From positions 1-64,000 of the forward strand of contig CAZYIW010000003.1 of NCBI GenBank assembly GCA_964647705.1: 64,000 bases of DNA, read 5' to 3'. The notes under the pieces are model-generated. The model had not been told where the DNA came from. It saw only the letters and a program-made list of their open reading frames with translations, and made no database searches. The DNA comes from CAZYIW01 sp964647705. GTDB lineage: Bacteria > Pseudomonadota > Gammaproteobacteria > PS1 > Pseudothioglobaceae. Position 1 is the first letter of the stretch, and every line of letters starts with the position of its first letter. The translations under genes were made by a program, and so were the position numbers. Positions 39,952-48,868 of this stretch are shown here, one piece after another.

Positions 39952-41541
39952 TTATTTCATTTTAGAATTAACGACATTTACAAAAATAGTAAGCTTTTGT
40001 CCAATTTGAAGCGCCTTAGAGATATCTAAATGGTTGTCTTTAACAATATCATCTACACGCACATCAAATTTTTTTGCAATAGTCGAGAGATTATCGCCTC
40101 TTTTGACTCTATAGTGCACTTTTCTGTTGATATCAATACCGGTATTGACCACACTTGATAGATTCTCAGGTCGGCTTTTTTTACTTTGCCAAATCACCAG
40201 CCTTTTGCCCACTTGAAGCGGCGTATCATTCGACAGGTGATTCCATTTAATAATTTGACGTATCGTGACTTGATATATTCGAGCAATTGACCATAAACTC
40301 TCACCTTTTGTCACTTTGTGAACTAGCTTCTCACCTGGTTTTTTAGCTTCCATTCTTCTCTTTTCTCTTTGGTCTTCAGACAAGGTGTAGCGGGTTTGAT
40401 CCACTTGTGAAACTGGCACAATTAAATAATCTCCAGCTCTAATGGTATTGCTTTTTAGTTGATTGATATCTTTTATCTGATTTAACGTGGTATTGAACTT
40501 TTTGGCCAAAAGAGACAGACTCTCTCCAGGTTGTATCTTGTGTCTTATCCATTCAATGCGCATATCCTTAGGATAATCCTTTAATTGTTGATTAAATAGC
40601 GATATTTTCTCAACAGGTAATAGTAGAACATGATTATCTATATTGGGCGTAGCCCAACGTTTAAGACCTGGGTTAAGCGTATAAATCTGTTCCAAATCTA
40701 AGCCAGTCCAATCACTAATCAATGCTAAATCATATTGGGAATCCAATACTACTTTTCCCAGTACTGGCTTGTTATCAACCGGAGTTAGTGTTTGCCCATA
40801 TTTTTTGGGATTTTTAATCAGCTCAGACACAGCCAAAAGACGAGGAACATAGCCTTTTGTCTCTGTAGGCAAATCGAGATTCCAAAAATCTGCTTTTTTG
40901 CCGCGTTTTTTATTCTTTTTAATGGCTTTTTGTACACGCCCAGGTCCTGAATTGTATGCTGCAACCGCCAGTAGATAGTCACCATTAAACAATTTAGACA
41001 AATTTTTAAGATACTTAATGGCAGAGCGTGTAGACTTCATCACATCTCTTCTATCATCGTACCACCAATCTTCTTTTAAACCATAAAGCCTGCCAGTTGA
41101 GGGGATAAACTGCCACAACCCTGAAGCTGTGCCAGCTGAATAAGAAAATGGATAATAAGCCGACTCAACAATAGGCAATAATGCAACTTCTATAGGCAAA
41201 CCTGCCTGCTCAACTTCTTTGGTTATTAAATACAAATAAGGTTTGGCGCGTTTAGTCACACGGGTCAGATAATCGGGATTTTTTTTGAACCAATCAATGT
41301 GCCAAAAGATATCCCTTTGGTTTCTTGGCTTGAGCTTTGAACGATTAGCGATATAGTGCCATAAGTTGTTCTCTATTGCTTTTTGACTGGAATGCTCAGG
41401 CTTTATTTTGCCCAGGTTAGGCTGATCAATTTGCTTATGAACAGTGGTCTGTTGGCTAACATTGGTTTCACAACCGCTTAAAAAAAATACTAAAACAAAT
41501 GAGTATAAAACCGATTTTATGATTTTGAGCCCCCAGCACAT
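39952..41541 (-). CDS. mltD: Membrane-bound lytic transglycosylase D with three LysM domains
   Basis: Cleaves peptidoglycan glycan strands. The 529-residue lipoprotein has a signal peptide ending in LSGC, an SLT catalytic domain (about 90-235) with the active Glu in IVESAY, SAGTASGLWQFIPSTGRLYG and AAYNSGPGRVQKAI, followed by three LysM modules (about residues 330-376, 405-450 and 475-520). E. coli MltD has two to three LysM modules. The chosen ATG lies inside the end of bolA; a longer in-frame ATG is at 41577. Confidence 0.9.
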   Translation of the reverse strand: MCWGLKIIKSVLYSFVLVFFLSGCETNVSQQTTVHKQIDQPNLGKIKPEHSSQKAIENNLWHYIANRSKLKPRNQRDIFWHIDWFKKNPDYLTRVTKRAKPYLYLITKEVEQAGLPIEVALLPIVESAYYPFSYSAGTASGLWQFIPSTGRLYGLKEDWWYDDRRDVMKSTRSAIKYLKNLSKLFNGDYLLAVAAYNSGPGRVQKAIKKNKKRGKKADFWNLDLPTETKGYVPRLLAVSELIKNPKKYGQTLTPVDNKPVLGKVVLDSQYDLALISDWTGLDLEQIYTLNPGLKRWATPNIDNHVLLLPVEKISLFNQQLKDYPKDMRIEWIRHKIQPGESLSLLAKKFNTTLNQIKDINQLKSNTIRAGDYLIVPVSQVDQTRYTLSEDQREKRRMEAKKPGEKLVHKVTKGESLWSIARIYQVTIRQIIKWNHLSNDTPLQVGKRLVIWQSKKSRPENLSSVVNTGIDINRKVHYRVKRGDNLSTIAKKFDVRVDDIVKDNHLDISKALQIGQKLTIFVNVVNSKMK

Positions 41542-41825
41542 TTTGGCGAAGCGGGTGCGCCTGTGCGCTTTGCCCATTCTTGAGGTGTGTAGGTGTGCAT
41601 CGCCAAGGCGTGAATGTCGTTAAGCTCTTGTTTAAACAAAGTATTAATCATACGATGACGATCAATCAGCTTAACATTTTCAAAAGCATCGCTGACTATC
41701 ACCAATTTGAAATGTGACTCACTCTGAGGACCAGAATGCTGATGCGATTCATTAACCACTTCAAAGTAAGCAGGGGAAAAAGCAGTGATTATCTGTTGCT
41801 CGAGGTGTGTCTTCATATCTGACAT
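41517..41825 (-). CDS. BolA family protein
   Basis: BolA-like protein of 102 residues; these work with monothiol glutaredoxins in Fe-S handling, or as regulators in E. coli. It shows the pattern HFKLVIVSDAFENVKLIDRHRMI, including the conserved His-Arg-His region, and the helix ELNDIHALAMHTYTPQEW typical of class BolA1/2. It lies 2 bp after the ferredoxin-reductase gene, so an iron-sulfur context is visible. It overlaps mltD by 25 bp. Confidence 0.88.
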   Translation of the reverse strand: MSDMKTHLEQQIITAFSPAYFEVVNESHQHSGPQSESHFKLVIVSDAFENVKLIDRHRMINTLFKQELNDIHALAMHTYTPQEWAKRTGAPASPKCAGGSKS

Positions 41826-41827
41826 GG

Positions 41828-42841
41828 TTATTCGTCCTCGTGGGCTGAAAATTCGAATGCATCAGAGAAGAAATTGTCTTTTTTCATGCCTTTTTCAACA
41901 AAAGTTTTAGCTGCTGATTCTACCATTATTGGTGGACCACAGACATATATCTGATAGGTTGATAAATCGTCGAAATCCTCCAACACTGCTTGATGCACAA
42001 AACCTTTTCTACCTTGATAGTCTTCACTGGCTTCAGACAACACTGCAACAAAATGTATGTTATCGTGCTTTTTATCCCACTCAAATGGCAAATCCATATA
42101 CAAATCTGGCTGTTCTCTCACACCCCAATAAATGTATATTTGTCGACTGATATTGCTTTTAATTGCATGCTCAACCATGGCTTTTACTGGGCCAAACCCT
42201 GTACCACCAGCAACGAGAATAATTGGCTCATCACTATCATCTCTTAGGTAAAAATCCCCTTTAGGGCCCTCAATATTAAGCAGAGTTTTTGCCTCCAGCT
42301 CATTGAAAACAAAATTGGTAAATTCGCCACCTTCAACCACACGTATATGTAACTCAAGCATACTAGAATTACTTGGCGCATTGGCAATTGAAAAAGCCCT
42401 TAAACCAAAATCAGGGTAGATTACATCAATATACTGACCAGCTATATATTGCAGTGTATCGCTCTCTGGCGTTTTTAAAAATACCTGCACCACATCATGG
42501 TTTAGATGATTAATTTCGCTAACTTTACACGGTAGAGTTTTGACTTGTATACTGGCCACTGTAGGATCTAGCTCATCCACCCATAAATCCACATTGCTCT
42601 TAGCTCTACACTGACACAAAAGTGCCAACCCATCATCGGCATCTTCTTTACTGATACCAGGGGGTAAGTCACCATCATATTCAACCTCGCCGTTCTTAAT
42701 CAACGCCTTGCATTTGCCACAAAAGCCATTTCTACAACCGTAAGGAAAATTAAGACCACTATCTAGAGCTGCATCCAAGATTGACTGTCCATCTTCCGCT
42801 TCAAAACTGTGGTTTGTTTTTTCGTTCTTAATGTTGAACAT
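41828..42841 (-). CDS. 2Fe-2S ferredoxin/FAD/NAD(P) reductase, AscD-type
   Basis: A 337-residue electron-transfer flavoprotein. The N-terminal plant-type ferredoxin domain has Cys36-x4-Cys41-x2-Cys44 (CRNGFCGKC) and Cys76 or Cys78 as fourth ligand. An FAD-binding domain (about 100-195, with the RAFSIANAPS motif) and an NAD-binding domain (about 205-330, VAGGTGFGPVKAM) follow. Similar proteins are annotated as CDP-6-deoxy-glucoseen reductase, flavin reductase or phenol-hydroxylase reductase; no such pathway is near, so the physiological partner is unknown. The ATG at 42841 gives the family start; an in-frame ATG at 42874 adds 11 residues. Confidence 0.85.
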   Translation of the reverse strand: MFNIKNEKTNHSFEAEDGQSILDAALDSGLNFPYGCRNGFCGKCKALIKNGEVEYDGDLPPGISKEDADDGLALLCQCRAKSNVDLWVDELDPTVASIQVKTLPCKVSEINHLNHDVVQVFLKTPESDTLQYIAGQYIDVIYPDFGLRAFSIANAPSNSSMLELHIRVVEGGEFTNFVFNELEAKTLLNIEGPKGDFYLRDDSDEPIILVAGGTGFGPVKAMVEHAIKSNISRQIYIYWGVREQPDLYMDLPFEWDKKHDNIHFVAVLSEASEDYQGRKGFVHQAVLEDFDDLSTYQIYVCGPPIMVESAAKTFVEKGMKKDNFFSDAFEFSAHEDE

Positions 42842-42921
42842 GTGTTTATTCTGTGAATAAAATATGCAGCACATTATAATGTAGCTTAAATTGTTAATCG
42901 CCTCGTAATTACGTGCTTTTT

Positions 42922-43854
42922 ATGCCTAATACAGATAATAAAACCGTTGTTTTCTTAATGGGTCCAACAGCTTCCGGAAAAACCGAACTGGGTATTGAAA
43001 TAAGTAAAATAATAAAAACCAGAATTATCAGTGTTGATTCTGCACTAATCTACCGAGGCATGGATATTGGGACCGCCAAACCAGATGCTCAAACTTTGGC
43101 CAAATATCCACATCACTTAATTGACATATGTGCACCAGAGGATAATTATTCAGCACACGATTTTGCTCATGACGCCATAGTTGAAATTGAAAAAGCATTC
43201 TGTGAAGGCGCTTTGCCTCTTTTAGTTGGGGGAACTTCGTTTTATTTCAACGCATTAGAACATGGTCTCTCCAACTTGCCTGAATCGACCGCTGAGTCCA
43301 GACAAAGGTTTAACAAACTGTTAAAAGAAAAAGGTTCCGAAGCCCTGCATAGACGCTTATATGATATTGATCCTGTTGCTGCTGATAGAATCCACCCCAA
43401 TGACTCTCAGCGCATAACACGTGCACTTGAGGTATTTGAATTATCAGGCAAAACACTAAGCGCATTACAAGGTAATAAAAAAACTCTACTGGATTACCCA
43501 ATCAAAAAAATAATCCTTATGCGTAAACGCGAACTACTCCATCAGCGCATTGAACAGCGCTTTTTATCGATGATAGAAAGTGGCTTTATGGATGAAGTCA
43601 AAACTCTTAAAAAAAATCCAAATTTAACTAAAGATTCCCCTTCAATGAGAGCTGTCGGTTATCGACAGGCATGGCAGTATCTCGATGGTGAGACTGACCT
43701 AGAAACCATGATTGAAAAAGGCATTATTGCCACCAGACAGTTATGCAAGCGTCAAAGCACTTGGCTAAATGCTGAAAAAGACGCGCTTGTCCTTGATCGT
43801 GCTGATATTGAGCAAATACTAAACTGGATTAAAGTGACGCCACACAGCGTTTAA
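42922..43854 (+). CDS. miaA: tRNA dimethylallyltransferase MiaA
   Basis: Adds the isopentenyl group to A37 of tRNAs, the substrate for MiaB. The 310-residue protein has the P-loop GPTASGKT (14-21), the region SVDSALIYRGMDIGTAKP with the catalytic Asp/Thr, and VGGTSFYFNALEHGLS. The start may also be a GTG at 42913. It runs convergently into murD (26-bp overlap). It is far from miaB (23.9 kb) and from hfq, its usual neighbour, which is not in the window. Confidence 0.95.
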   Translation: MPNTDNKTVVFLMGPTASGKTELGIEISKIIKTRIISVDSALIYRGMDIGTAKPDAQTLAKYPHHLIDICAPEDNYSAHDFAHDAIVEIEKAFCEGALPLLVGGTSFYFNALEHGLSNLPESTAESRQRFNKLLKEKGSEALHRRLYDIDPVAADRIHPNDSQRITRALEVFELSGKTLSALQGNKKTLLDYPIKKIILMRKRELLHQRIEQRFLSMIESGFMDEVKTLKKNPNLTKDSPSMRAVGYRQAWQYLDGETDLETMIEKGIIATRQLCKRQSTWLNAEKDALVLDRADIEQILNWIKVTPHSV

Positions 43855-45130
43855 ATTCATCGCCTCGATGTTCAAAATTATCAAACATATCAAAGCTGGC
43901 ACACGCTGGGGATAACAAAACCACACCGTCGTTCATCGTGCTTGAAGCAAAACGCACTGCCTCATCCATACTATCGGCAATGCTTACTTGGGCTTTTTTT
44001 ATCTGATTAGCAAATGTTTTTGCACTGTGTCCAATTAACACTACCGAAGATACATCTCTTTCAATTAAGTCAAACATTTGAGAATAATCTTCTTTTTTTG
44101 CAATACCGCCAGCAATCAAAGTAATGTTTTCATGACGATTGATCAGTGCTTTTAGTGCTTTAATGGTTGAGATAGCATTGGTGGCCTTAGAATCGTTGTA
44201 ATAATCAATTCCAGCTTTTTTACCCACCCATTCTAATCGATGCTCTAAGCCTTGAAAACGCTTAATACAATCAACCATAGGCTGTGTGGGTAGCTCAAGC
44301 TGATCGCCCAGTGATAAAGCTGCCAACATATTTGCCACATTATGCTCCCCAATCAGTTGCATTTCATTCACTGACATAAGCACTTCATCACCTTTTATTA
44401 TGTAACAACTACCATGACAAGTGACTGTGCCAAAATCTTCGTCTCGTTTAGGTAAGTTGATACCAAAATGTTTGGCACAAGACTTTTTCGGTGTGAGTGG
44501 CTCATCTAAATTAACAACCAAATTCTTACAAAACTTATACAGCTTTAATTTGGAATCAACATAATCGTCAAAATTTGGGTAACGGTCTAAATGATCGGGA
44601 GTAATATTGAGCACCACTCCGGTAAATAGTTTTAACTCAGAAGTGTAATCCAATTGGTAACTAGACAGTTCTAATACATAATAGTCAACACCATCATTGA
44701 GGCAATCTAGCGCAGGTTTACCAATGTTTCCACCAATCTGTGCAACTTTGCCAGATACGTTAATCATCTCCCCCAATAATTTCGTCACCGTAGACTTGCC
44801 GTTTGAACCAGTAATACCAATAATGGGTGCTTTGGCATAACGAGAAAACAGTTCTATGTCACTAACTATGGGAATATTTTTCTCATTAGCCCAAACCACA
44901 ATTGGTTCTGTCGATGCAATACCAGGACTAATGAAAACTTCGTCAACATCAGATAATAATTCGATATTCCATGTACCTAAAATTGCTGGTTTGTCTTCAA
45001 AATCCGCTAAATATTGGCCCAACATAGGAGGATTATCTCGACTATCAGCCAGTCTAAAATCAATTTTTTCTTTCGACAAAAATTGAGCAATTGACAATCC
45101 AGTAATACCTAAACCTAAAACCAGTTTCAT
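43829..45130 (-). CDS. murD: UDP-N-acetylmuramoylalanine--D-glutamate ligase
   Basis: Adds D-Glu to UDP-MurNAc-Ala. The 433-residue protein has an N-terminal Rossmann-like domain starting LVLGLGITGLSIAQFL, the ATP-binding GSNGKST (108-114) and, in the C-terminal domain, AGGIAKKEDYSQM and LLSPACASFDMFDNFEHRGDEF. It is a stand-alone Mur gene, outside the murC-murB-ddl run at 35-38 kb. It starts 1 bp from the divergent BI-1 leader. Confidence 0.96.
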   Translation of the reverse strand: MKLVLGLGITGLSIAQFLSKEKIDFRLADSRDNPPMLGQYLADFEDKPAILGTWNIELLSDVDEVFISPGIASTEPIVVWANEKNIPIVSDIELFSRYAKAPIIGITGSNGKSTVTKLLGEMINVSGKVAQIGGNIGKPALDCLNDGVDYYVLELSSYQLDYTSELKLFTGVVLNITPDHLDRYPNFDDYVDSKLKLYKFCKNLVVNLDEPLTPKKSCAKHFGINLPKRDEDFGTVTCHGSCYIIKGDEVLMSVNEMQLIGEHNVANMLAALSLGDQLELPTQPMVDCIKRFQGLEHRLEWVGKKAGIDYYNDSKATNAISTIKALKALINRHENITLIAGGIAKKEDYSQMFDLIERDVSSVVLIGHSAKTFANQIKKAQVSIADSMDEAVRFASSTMNDGVVLLSPACASFDMFDNFEHRGDEFKRCVASL

Positions 45131-45191
45131 GATTTTTTTTTATTTTCAGGTTAAAATGGGATTATTTTACACTCACAACATAGGAAAAATT

Positions 45192-45860
45192 ATGTCTACA
45201 TTCACATCAACTTCAACCATCACTGATGTCAAGGTAAAAAACAAAGTCTTATCTGACACCATGAGATTGCTTTCTTATACGCTTATTTTTGGTGGCCTGG
45301 CATCGTGGTTTTCAATTGCGATTGGAGCCGGTTTTGGTTCTGCAATGGTAAGCTCTATCGTAGCAATTGCAGTTATTTGGTTTGTGTTGCCTAAAACACA
45401 AAACAGTGCTAAAGGCGTTGTAACGGCTTTTGCAATTGCAGGTTTGTTAGGCTACTCAATTGGGCCACTACTTAGTCATTATCTTGCAATGCCAAATGGA
45501 TCAGATCTGGTATTGCAGGCTTTTGCAGGTACTGGAGTTTCGTTTTTTGCTATTAGTTTTTATGCGCAAAGAACGCAAAAAGATTTTAGCTTTTTAAATG
45601 GCATGATCTTTTTTGCTATGATTGGCATTATCGTACTATCACTGATTAACTTTTTCTTTATTGGATCAATTGGTTTTAGTCTGGTTATCTCATTTGTGGT
45701 GGTGTTACTAATGGGTGCTTTTATGCTTTCGCAGATATCAGGCATCGTCAACGGTGGCGAGACCAACTATATTGTTGCAACAGTGGGTTTATATCTTGCT
45801 CTTCACAATATGTTTACCAGCCTTCTTCATCTGTTAGGTGCATTTTCAGGTGACGAATAA
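45192..45860 (+). CDS. Bax inhibitor-1 family membrane protein, YccA/YbhL-like
   Basis: A 222-residue integral membrane protein with seven hydrophobic helices. Typical BI-1 features are seen: LSDTMRLLSYTLIFGGL at the start, AFAGTGVSFFAISFYAQRTQKDFSFL in the middle and NYIVATVGLYLALHNMFTSLLHLLG at the end, including the conserved acidic-rich C-terminus (GDE). In E. coli YccA modulates the FtsH protease; some members conduct calcium. The ATG at 45192 has an AGGAAA box upstream; longer in-frame starts do not. Confidence 0.85.
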   Translation: MSTFTSTSTITDVKVKNKVLSDTMRLLSYTLIFGGLASWFSIAIGAGFGSAMVSSIVAIAVIWFVLPKTQNSAKGVVTAFAIAGLLGYSIGPLLSHYLAMPNGSDLVLQAFAGTGVSFFAISFYAQRTQKDFSFLNGMIFFAMIGIIVLSLINFFFIGSIGFSLVISFVVVLLMGAFMLSQISGIVNGGETNYIVATVGLYLALHNMFTSLLHLLGAFSGDE

Positions 45861-45868
45861 CTTTACTA

Positions 45869-46408
45869 ATGATTGATGATGAAGGTTATAGGGCAAATGT
45901 TGGCATTGTTATTACCAATGATAAACAGCAAATTCTCTTAGCCAAAAGACTTGGACAAAATGCCTGGCAGTTGCCTCAAGGTGGTATCAACGAAAACGAA
46001 ACAGAGTTAGAAGCTTTATTTCGTGAGCTCAACGAAGAAGTTGGGCTTTCGGCTTGTCATGTTGAAGTGGTTGCAAAAACACCTAAATGGTTGCGTTACA
46101 ACCTGCCTACAGAACACCGAAGACGCCGACAAAAATCGCTTTTTATTGGTCAAAAACAAGTTTGGTTTTTATTGCGTCTTACCTGTGATGAGCATCACAT
46201 TAAACTTGATGGTCATGAACAAGTTGAATTTGATGATTGGCAATGGGTAGATTATTGGCGCCCTATTGAGGAGGTTATTGATTTCAAAAAGAGCGTTTAT
46301 GAAGATATGTTAAAAGCGCTAGCACCAATAGTATTTAACAACGAACATCGTGTTCCTAGAGAATATTCTCGCCCTCTTAAATGTTCTGCGATTGTATTGT
46401 CAGAATAG
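45869..46408 (+). CDS. rppH: RNA pyrophosphohydrolase RppH
   Basis: Nudix hydrolase that converts 5'-triphosphate mRNA ends to monophosphate, starting RNase E decay. The 179-residue protein has the start MIDDEGYRANVGIVI typical of RppH and a complete Nudix box (38-60, GGINENETELEALFREL and the EEVG end). RYNLPTEHR later on matches the family. It follows the BI-1 gene by 8 bp. Confidence 0.94.
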   Translation: MIDDEGYRANVGIVITNDKQQILLAKRLGQNAWQLPQGGINENETELEALFRELNEEVGLSACHVEVVAKTPKWLRYNLPTEHRRRRQKSLFIGQKQVWFLLRLTCDEHHIKLDGHEQVEFDDWQWVDYWRPIEEVIDFKKSVYEDMLKALAPIVFNNEHRVPREYSRPLKCSAIVLSE

Positions 46409-46427
46409 TATTTTCACTTGGTATAAT
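46397..46427 (+). promoter_or_regulatory. hom promoter with extended -10
   Basis: TGGTATAAT (TG at 46419-46420, TATAAT at 46422-46427) is an extended -10. TTGTCA (46397-46402) is a possible -35, but the 19-bp spacing is long. It lies about 38 bp before the hom GTG. Confidence 0.55.
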
Positions 46428-46465
46428 CTATCGTTTTTACATCCATTAAATAGGAACTCAAACTG

Positions 46466-47743
46466 GTGAATATTGGAATTTTAGGCTTAGGCACTGTGGG
46501 TGGCGGTGTTGTTAATGTCTTAGAAAAAAATCAACAAGAGATTATTCGTCGTTGCGGAGCTCAGGTGCATATTACTCATGCTGCTGTGAGAGACATTAGC
46601 CAAAAAAGAATCTGCTCAACTGATGGCATTAAACTGACACAAGATCCGTTTGAAATTGTTAATAATCCAAACATAGATATCGTTTTAGAGCTTATGGGAG
46701 GCACTTCTTTGGCCTTGGAATTGGTCAAAATTGCCATCGATAATGGTAAGCATGTTATTACTGCTAATAAGGCCCTTATCGCTACATCTGGTAATGAATT
46801 ACTGCAAAAAGCCAAAAACAACAACGTACATCTTTTATTTGAAGCCTCAGTGGCAGGTGGTATTCCAATCCTTAAATCCTTGGAGCAAGGTTTAAGTGCC
46901 AATAAAATCGAATGGGTCGCCGGCATTATTAATGGCACAGGCAACTTTATTTTGACTGAGATGCGCGATAAGGGTAGAGATTTTGAAGATGTTTTAAAAG
47001 AGGCTCAAGCACTCGGTTATGCTGAAGCCGACCCAACATTTGATGTTGAGGGAATTGATGCAGCGCACAAATTGGCTATTATTTCTTCAATCGCTTTTGG
47101 TTCAGAACTTAACTTTGACAAGGTTTCTACTGAGGGTATTTCAAAAGTCGAACCTGAAGACGTGGCTTTTGCTACCGAGCTAGGCTATTCAATCAAACAT
47201 TTAGGTATTGCCAAAAAATACGACGGCAAAATCGAGATGCGAGTACATCCAACCTTGATTCCAAAAAGAAGACTTTTGGCCAATGTTGATGGCGTTATGA
47301 ATGCTGTGTTGGTTAAAGGCAATGCGGTGGGTCCTACCTTATATTATGGTGCCGGTGCCGGTGATGATGCCACAGCCAGTGCGGTTATTGCCGATTTAAT
47401 TGATATTATCAAAGGCACAATCAGTGAGGATGTCTTGGGTTGGCAATCTTTTGAACCCATGGTATGTCGAGATGATGATGAAATTTTATCAATTTTTTAC
47501 TTACGCCTATTAGCCACAGATAAGCCAGGTGTTTTGGCTGATATTACTGCAATTTTTGCTCAGCATAATATCAGTGTAGAAGCCGTGGTACAAAAACAAG
47601 TTGACGAACAAAATAATGCACATATTGCCATTATTACTAATAAAGTCAGAACGAGTGAAATGAATGCAGCAGTGGCAGAGATTCAAGATCATAATTTCAT
47701 TCAAGAAGCTGTTAAAATCATTCATGTTGAGACACTGGATTAA
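46466..47743 (+). CDS. hom: Homoserine dehydrogenase
   Basis: Reduces aspartate semialdehyde to homoserine, the branch point to threonine and methionine. The 425-residue protein starts at GTG with the NAD(P) turn LGLGTVGGGVVNVL (about 5-18), has the catalytic NGTGNFILTEM and ADPTFDVEGIDAAHKLAII segments, and ends in an ACT domain (about 350-425) that permits threonine feedback. It is monofunctional, without aspartokinase. thrC follows after 21 bp, forming the hom-thrC operon. Confidence 0.97.
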   Translation: MNIGILGLGTVGGGVVNVLEKNQQEIIRRCGAQVHITHAAVRDISQKRICSTDGIKLTQDPFEIVNNPNIDIVLELMGGTSLALELVKIAIDNGKHVITANKALIATSGNELLQKAKNNNVHLLFEASVAGGIPILKSLEQGLSANKIEWVAGIINGTGNFILTEMRDKGRDFEDVLKEAQALGYAEADPTFDVEGIDAAHKLAIISSIAFGSELNFDKVSTEGISKVEPEDVAFATELGYSIKHLGIAKKYDGKIEMRVHPTLIPKRRLLANVDGVMNAVLVKGNAVGPTLYYGAGAGDDATASAVIADLIDIIKGTISEDVLGWQSFEPMVCRDDDEILSIFYLRLLATDKPGVLADITAIFAQHNISVEAVVQKQVDEQNNAHIAIITNKVRTSEMNAAVAEIQDHNFIQEAVKIIHVETLD

Positions 47744-47764
47744 CACATAAAGGATTAATTAATT

Positions 47765-48829
47765 ATGAGATATACCGGTTTAATTGAAAACTATCGTGAC
47801 AGATTACCTGTGAGTGAAAGCACTCGTTTAATTAGCCTTGGTGAGGGTAATACGCCATTGATTCGCTTGAATAATATCCCAAGAGAGTTGGGCAAAGCAG
47901 TTGATATCTATATTAAATTTGAAGGTCTTAATCCAACCGGATCCTTTAAAGATCGAGGCATGACTATGGCTGTTACCAAAGCTGTTGAGGCTGGTTCAAA
48001 AGCCATTATTTGTGCATCGACAGGTAATACATCTGCCTCTGCTGCCGCTTATGCAGCCAGAGCTGGTATTAAAGCCTTTGTGCTTATTCCAGAAGGTAAG
48101 ATTGCATTAGGAAAATTGGCTCAAGCAATGATTCATGGCGCTGTTATTATTCAAATTAAAGGTAATTTTGATGATGGTATGCGCTTGGTGAAAGAAGTGG
48201 CAGAACATGCGCCTGTCTCTATCGTTAATTCTATTAATCCTTATCGTTTACAAGGTCAGAAAACCGCGTCTTTTGAAATTATTGAGGAGTTGGGTTTTGC
48301 CCCCGATTATCATTGTCTACCTGTGGGTAATGCCGGTAATATTTCAGCGCATTGGATGGGCTATACCGAATATAAAGAATATGGTAAGGTAAACAATACA
48401 CCGAAAATGCTTGGCTACCAAGCGGCTGGCGCTGCGCCTTTTGTCAAGGGATCTATGGTTGACAATCCCGAAACCATTGCCACTGCAATTCGCATCGGCC
48501 ATCCACAAAGCTGGGATTTAGCCAAAAATGTAGAAAAAGAATCTGGTGGCTGGTTTGATTCGCTCACAGACGATGAAATCTTAGCAGCACAAAAAATGTT
48601 AACTGAAAAAGAGGGTATTTTCTGTGAACCGGCTTCGGCAACTTCTATTGCAGGCGCAATGAGAGATATTAGCAGTGGTAAAATCCCTGAAGGCTCCAAG
48701 GTGGTTTGTACCCTAACTGGGCATGGCCTTAAAGACCCGGATACTGCCATCTCACAATGCAGTGATGAGATGATTCTTGTCAGCCCTGTGATGGATGAAG
48801 TTAGAGATGCAATTCTAAACAATATGTAA
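47765..48829 (+). CDS. thrC: Threonine synthase
   Basis: PLP enzyme converting O-phosphohomoserine to threonine. The 354-residue form is the short, class-I-independent type found with hom. Lys62 in NPTGSFKDRG carries PLP, followed by ASTGNTSASAAAYAARAG; the C-terminal half has CEPASATSIAGAMR and TLTGHGLKDP, the latter diagnostic. It has an RBS AGGA seven bases upstream. Confidence 0.97.
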   Translation: MRYTGLIENYRDRLPVSESTRLISLGEGNTPLIRLNNIPRELGKAVDIYIKFEGLNPTGSFKDRGMTMAVTKAVEAGSKAIICASTGNTSASAAAYAARAGIKAFVLIPEGKIALGKLAQAMIHGAVIIQIKGNFDDGMRLVKEVAEHAPVSIVNSINPYRLQGQKTASFEIIEELGFAPDYHCLPVGNAGNISAHWMGYTEYKEYGKVNNTPKMLGYQAAGAAPFVKGSMVDNPETIATAIRIGHPQSWDLAKNVEKESGGWFDSLTDDEILAAQKMLTEKEGIFCEPASATSIAGAMRDISSGKIPEGSKVVCTLTGHGLKDPDTAISQCSDEMILVSPVMDEVRDAILNNM

Positions 48830-48851
48830 CCTTGATCATTTTGTTCAAGGT
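48829..48851 (+). repeat. Intercistronic hairpin between thrC and cysM
   Basis: ACCTTGA (48829-48835) pairs perfectly with TCAAGGT (48845-48851) around nine bases. No U-run follows, so it is not a classical terminator; it may protect or attenuate the hom-thrC message. Confidence 0.5.
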
Positions 48852-48868
48852 CAGTACTTTGAAACAAT

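Noticed and set aside
48829..48851. Terminator between thrC and cysM
   Set aside because: The stem is good but is not followed by a U-run, so I list it as a hairpin, not a terminator.
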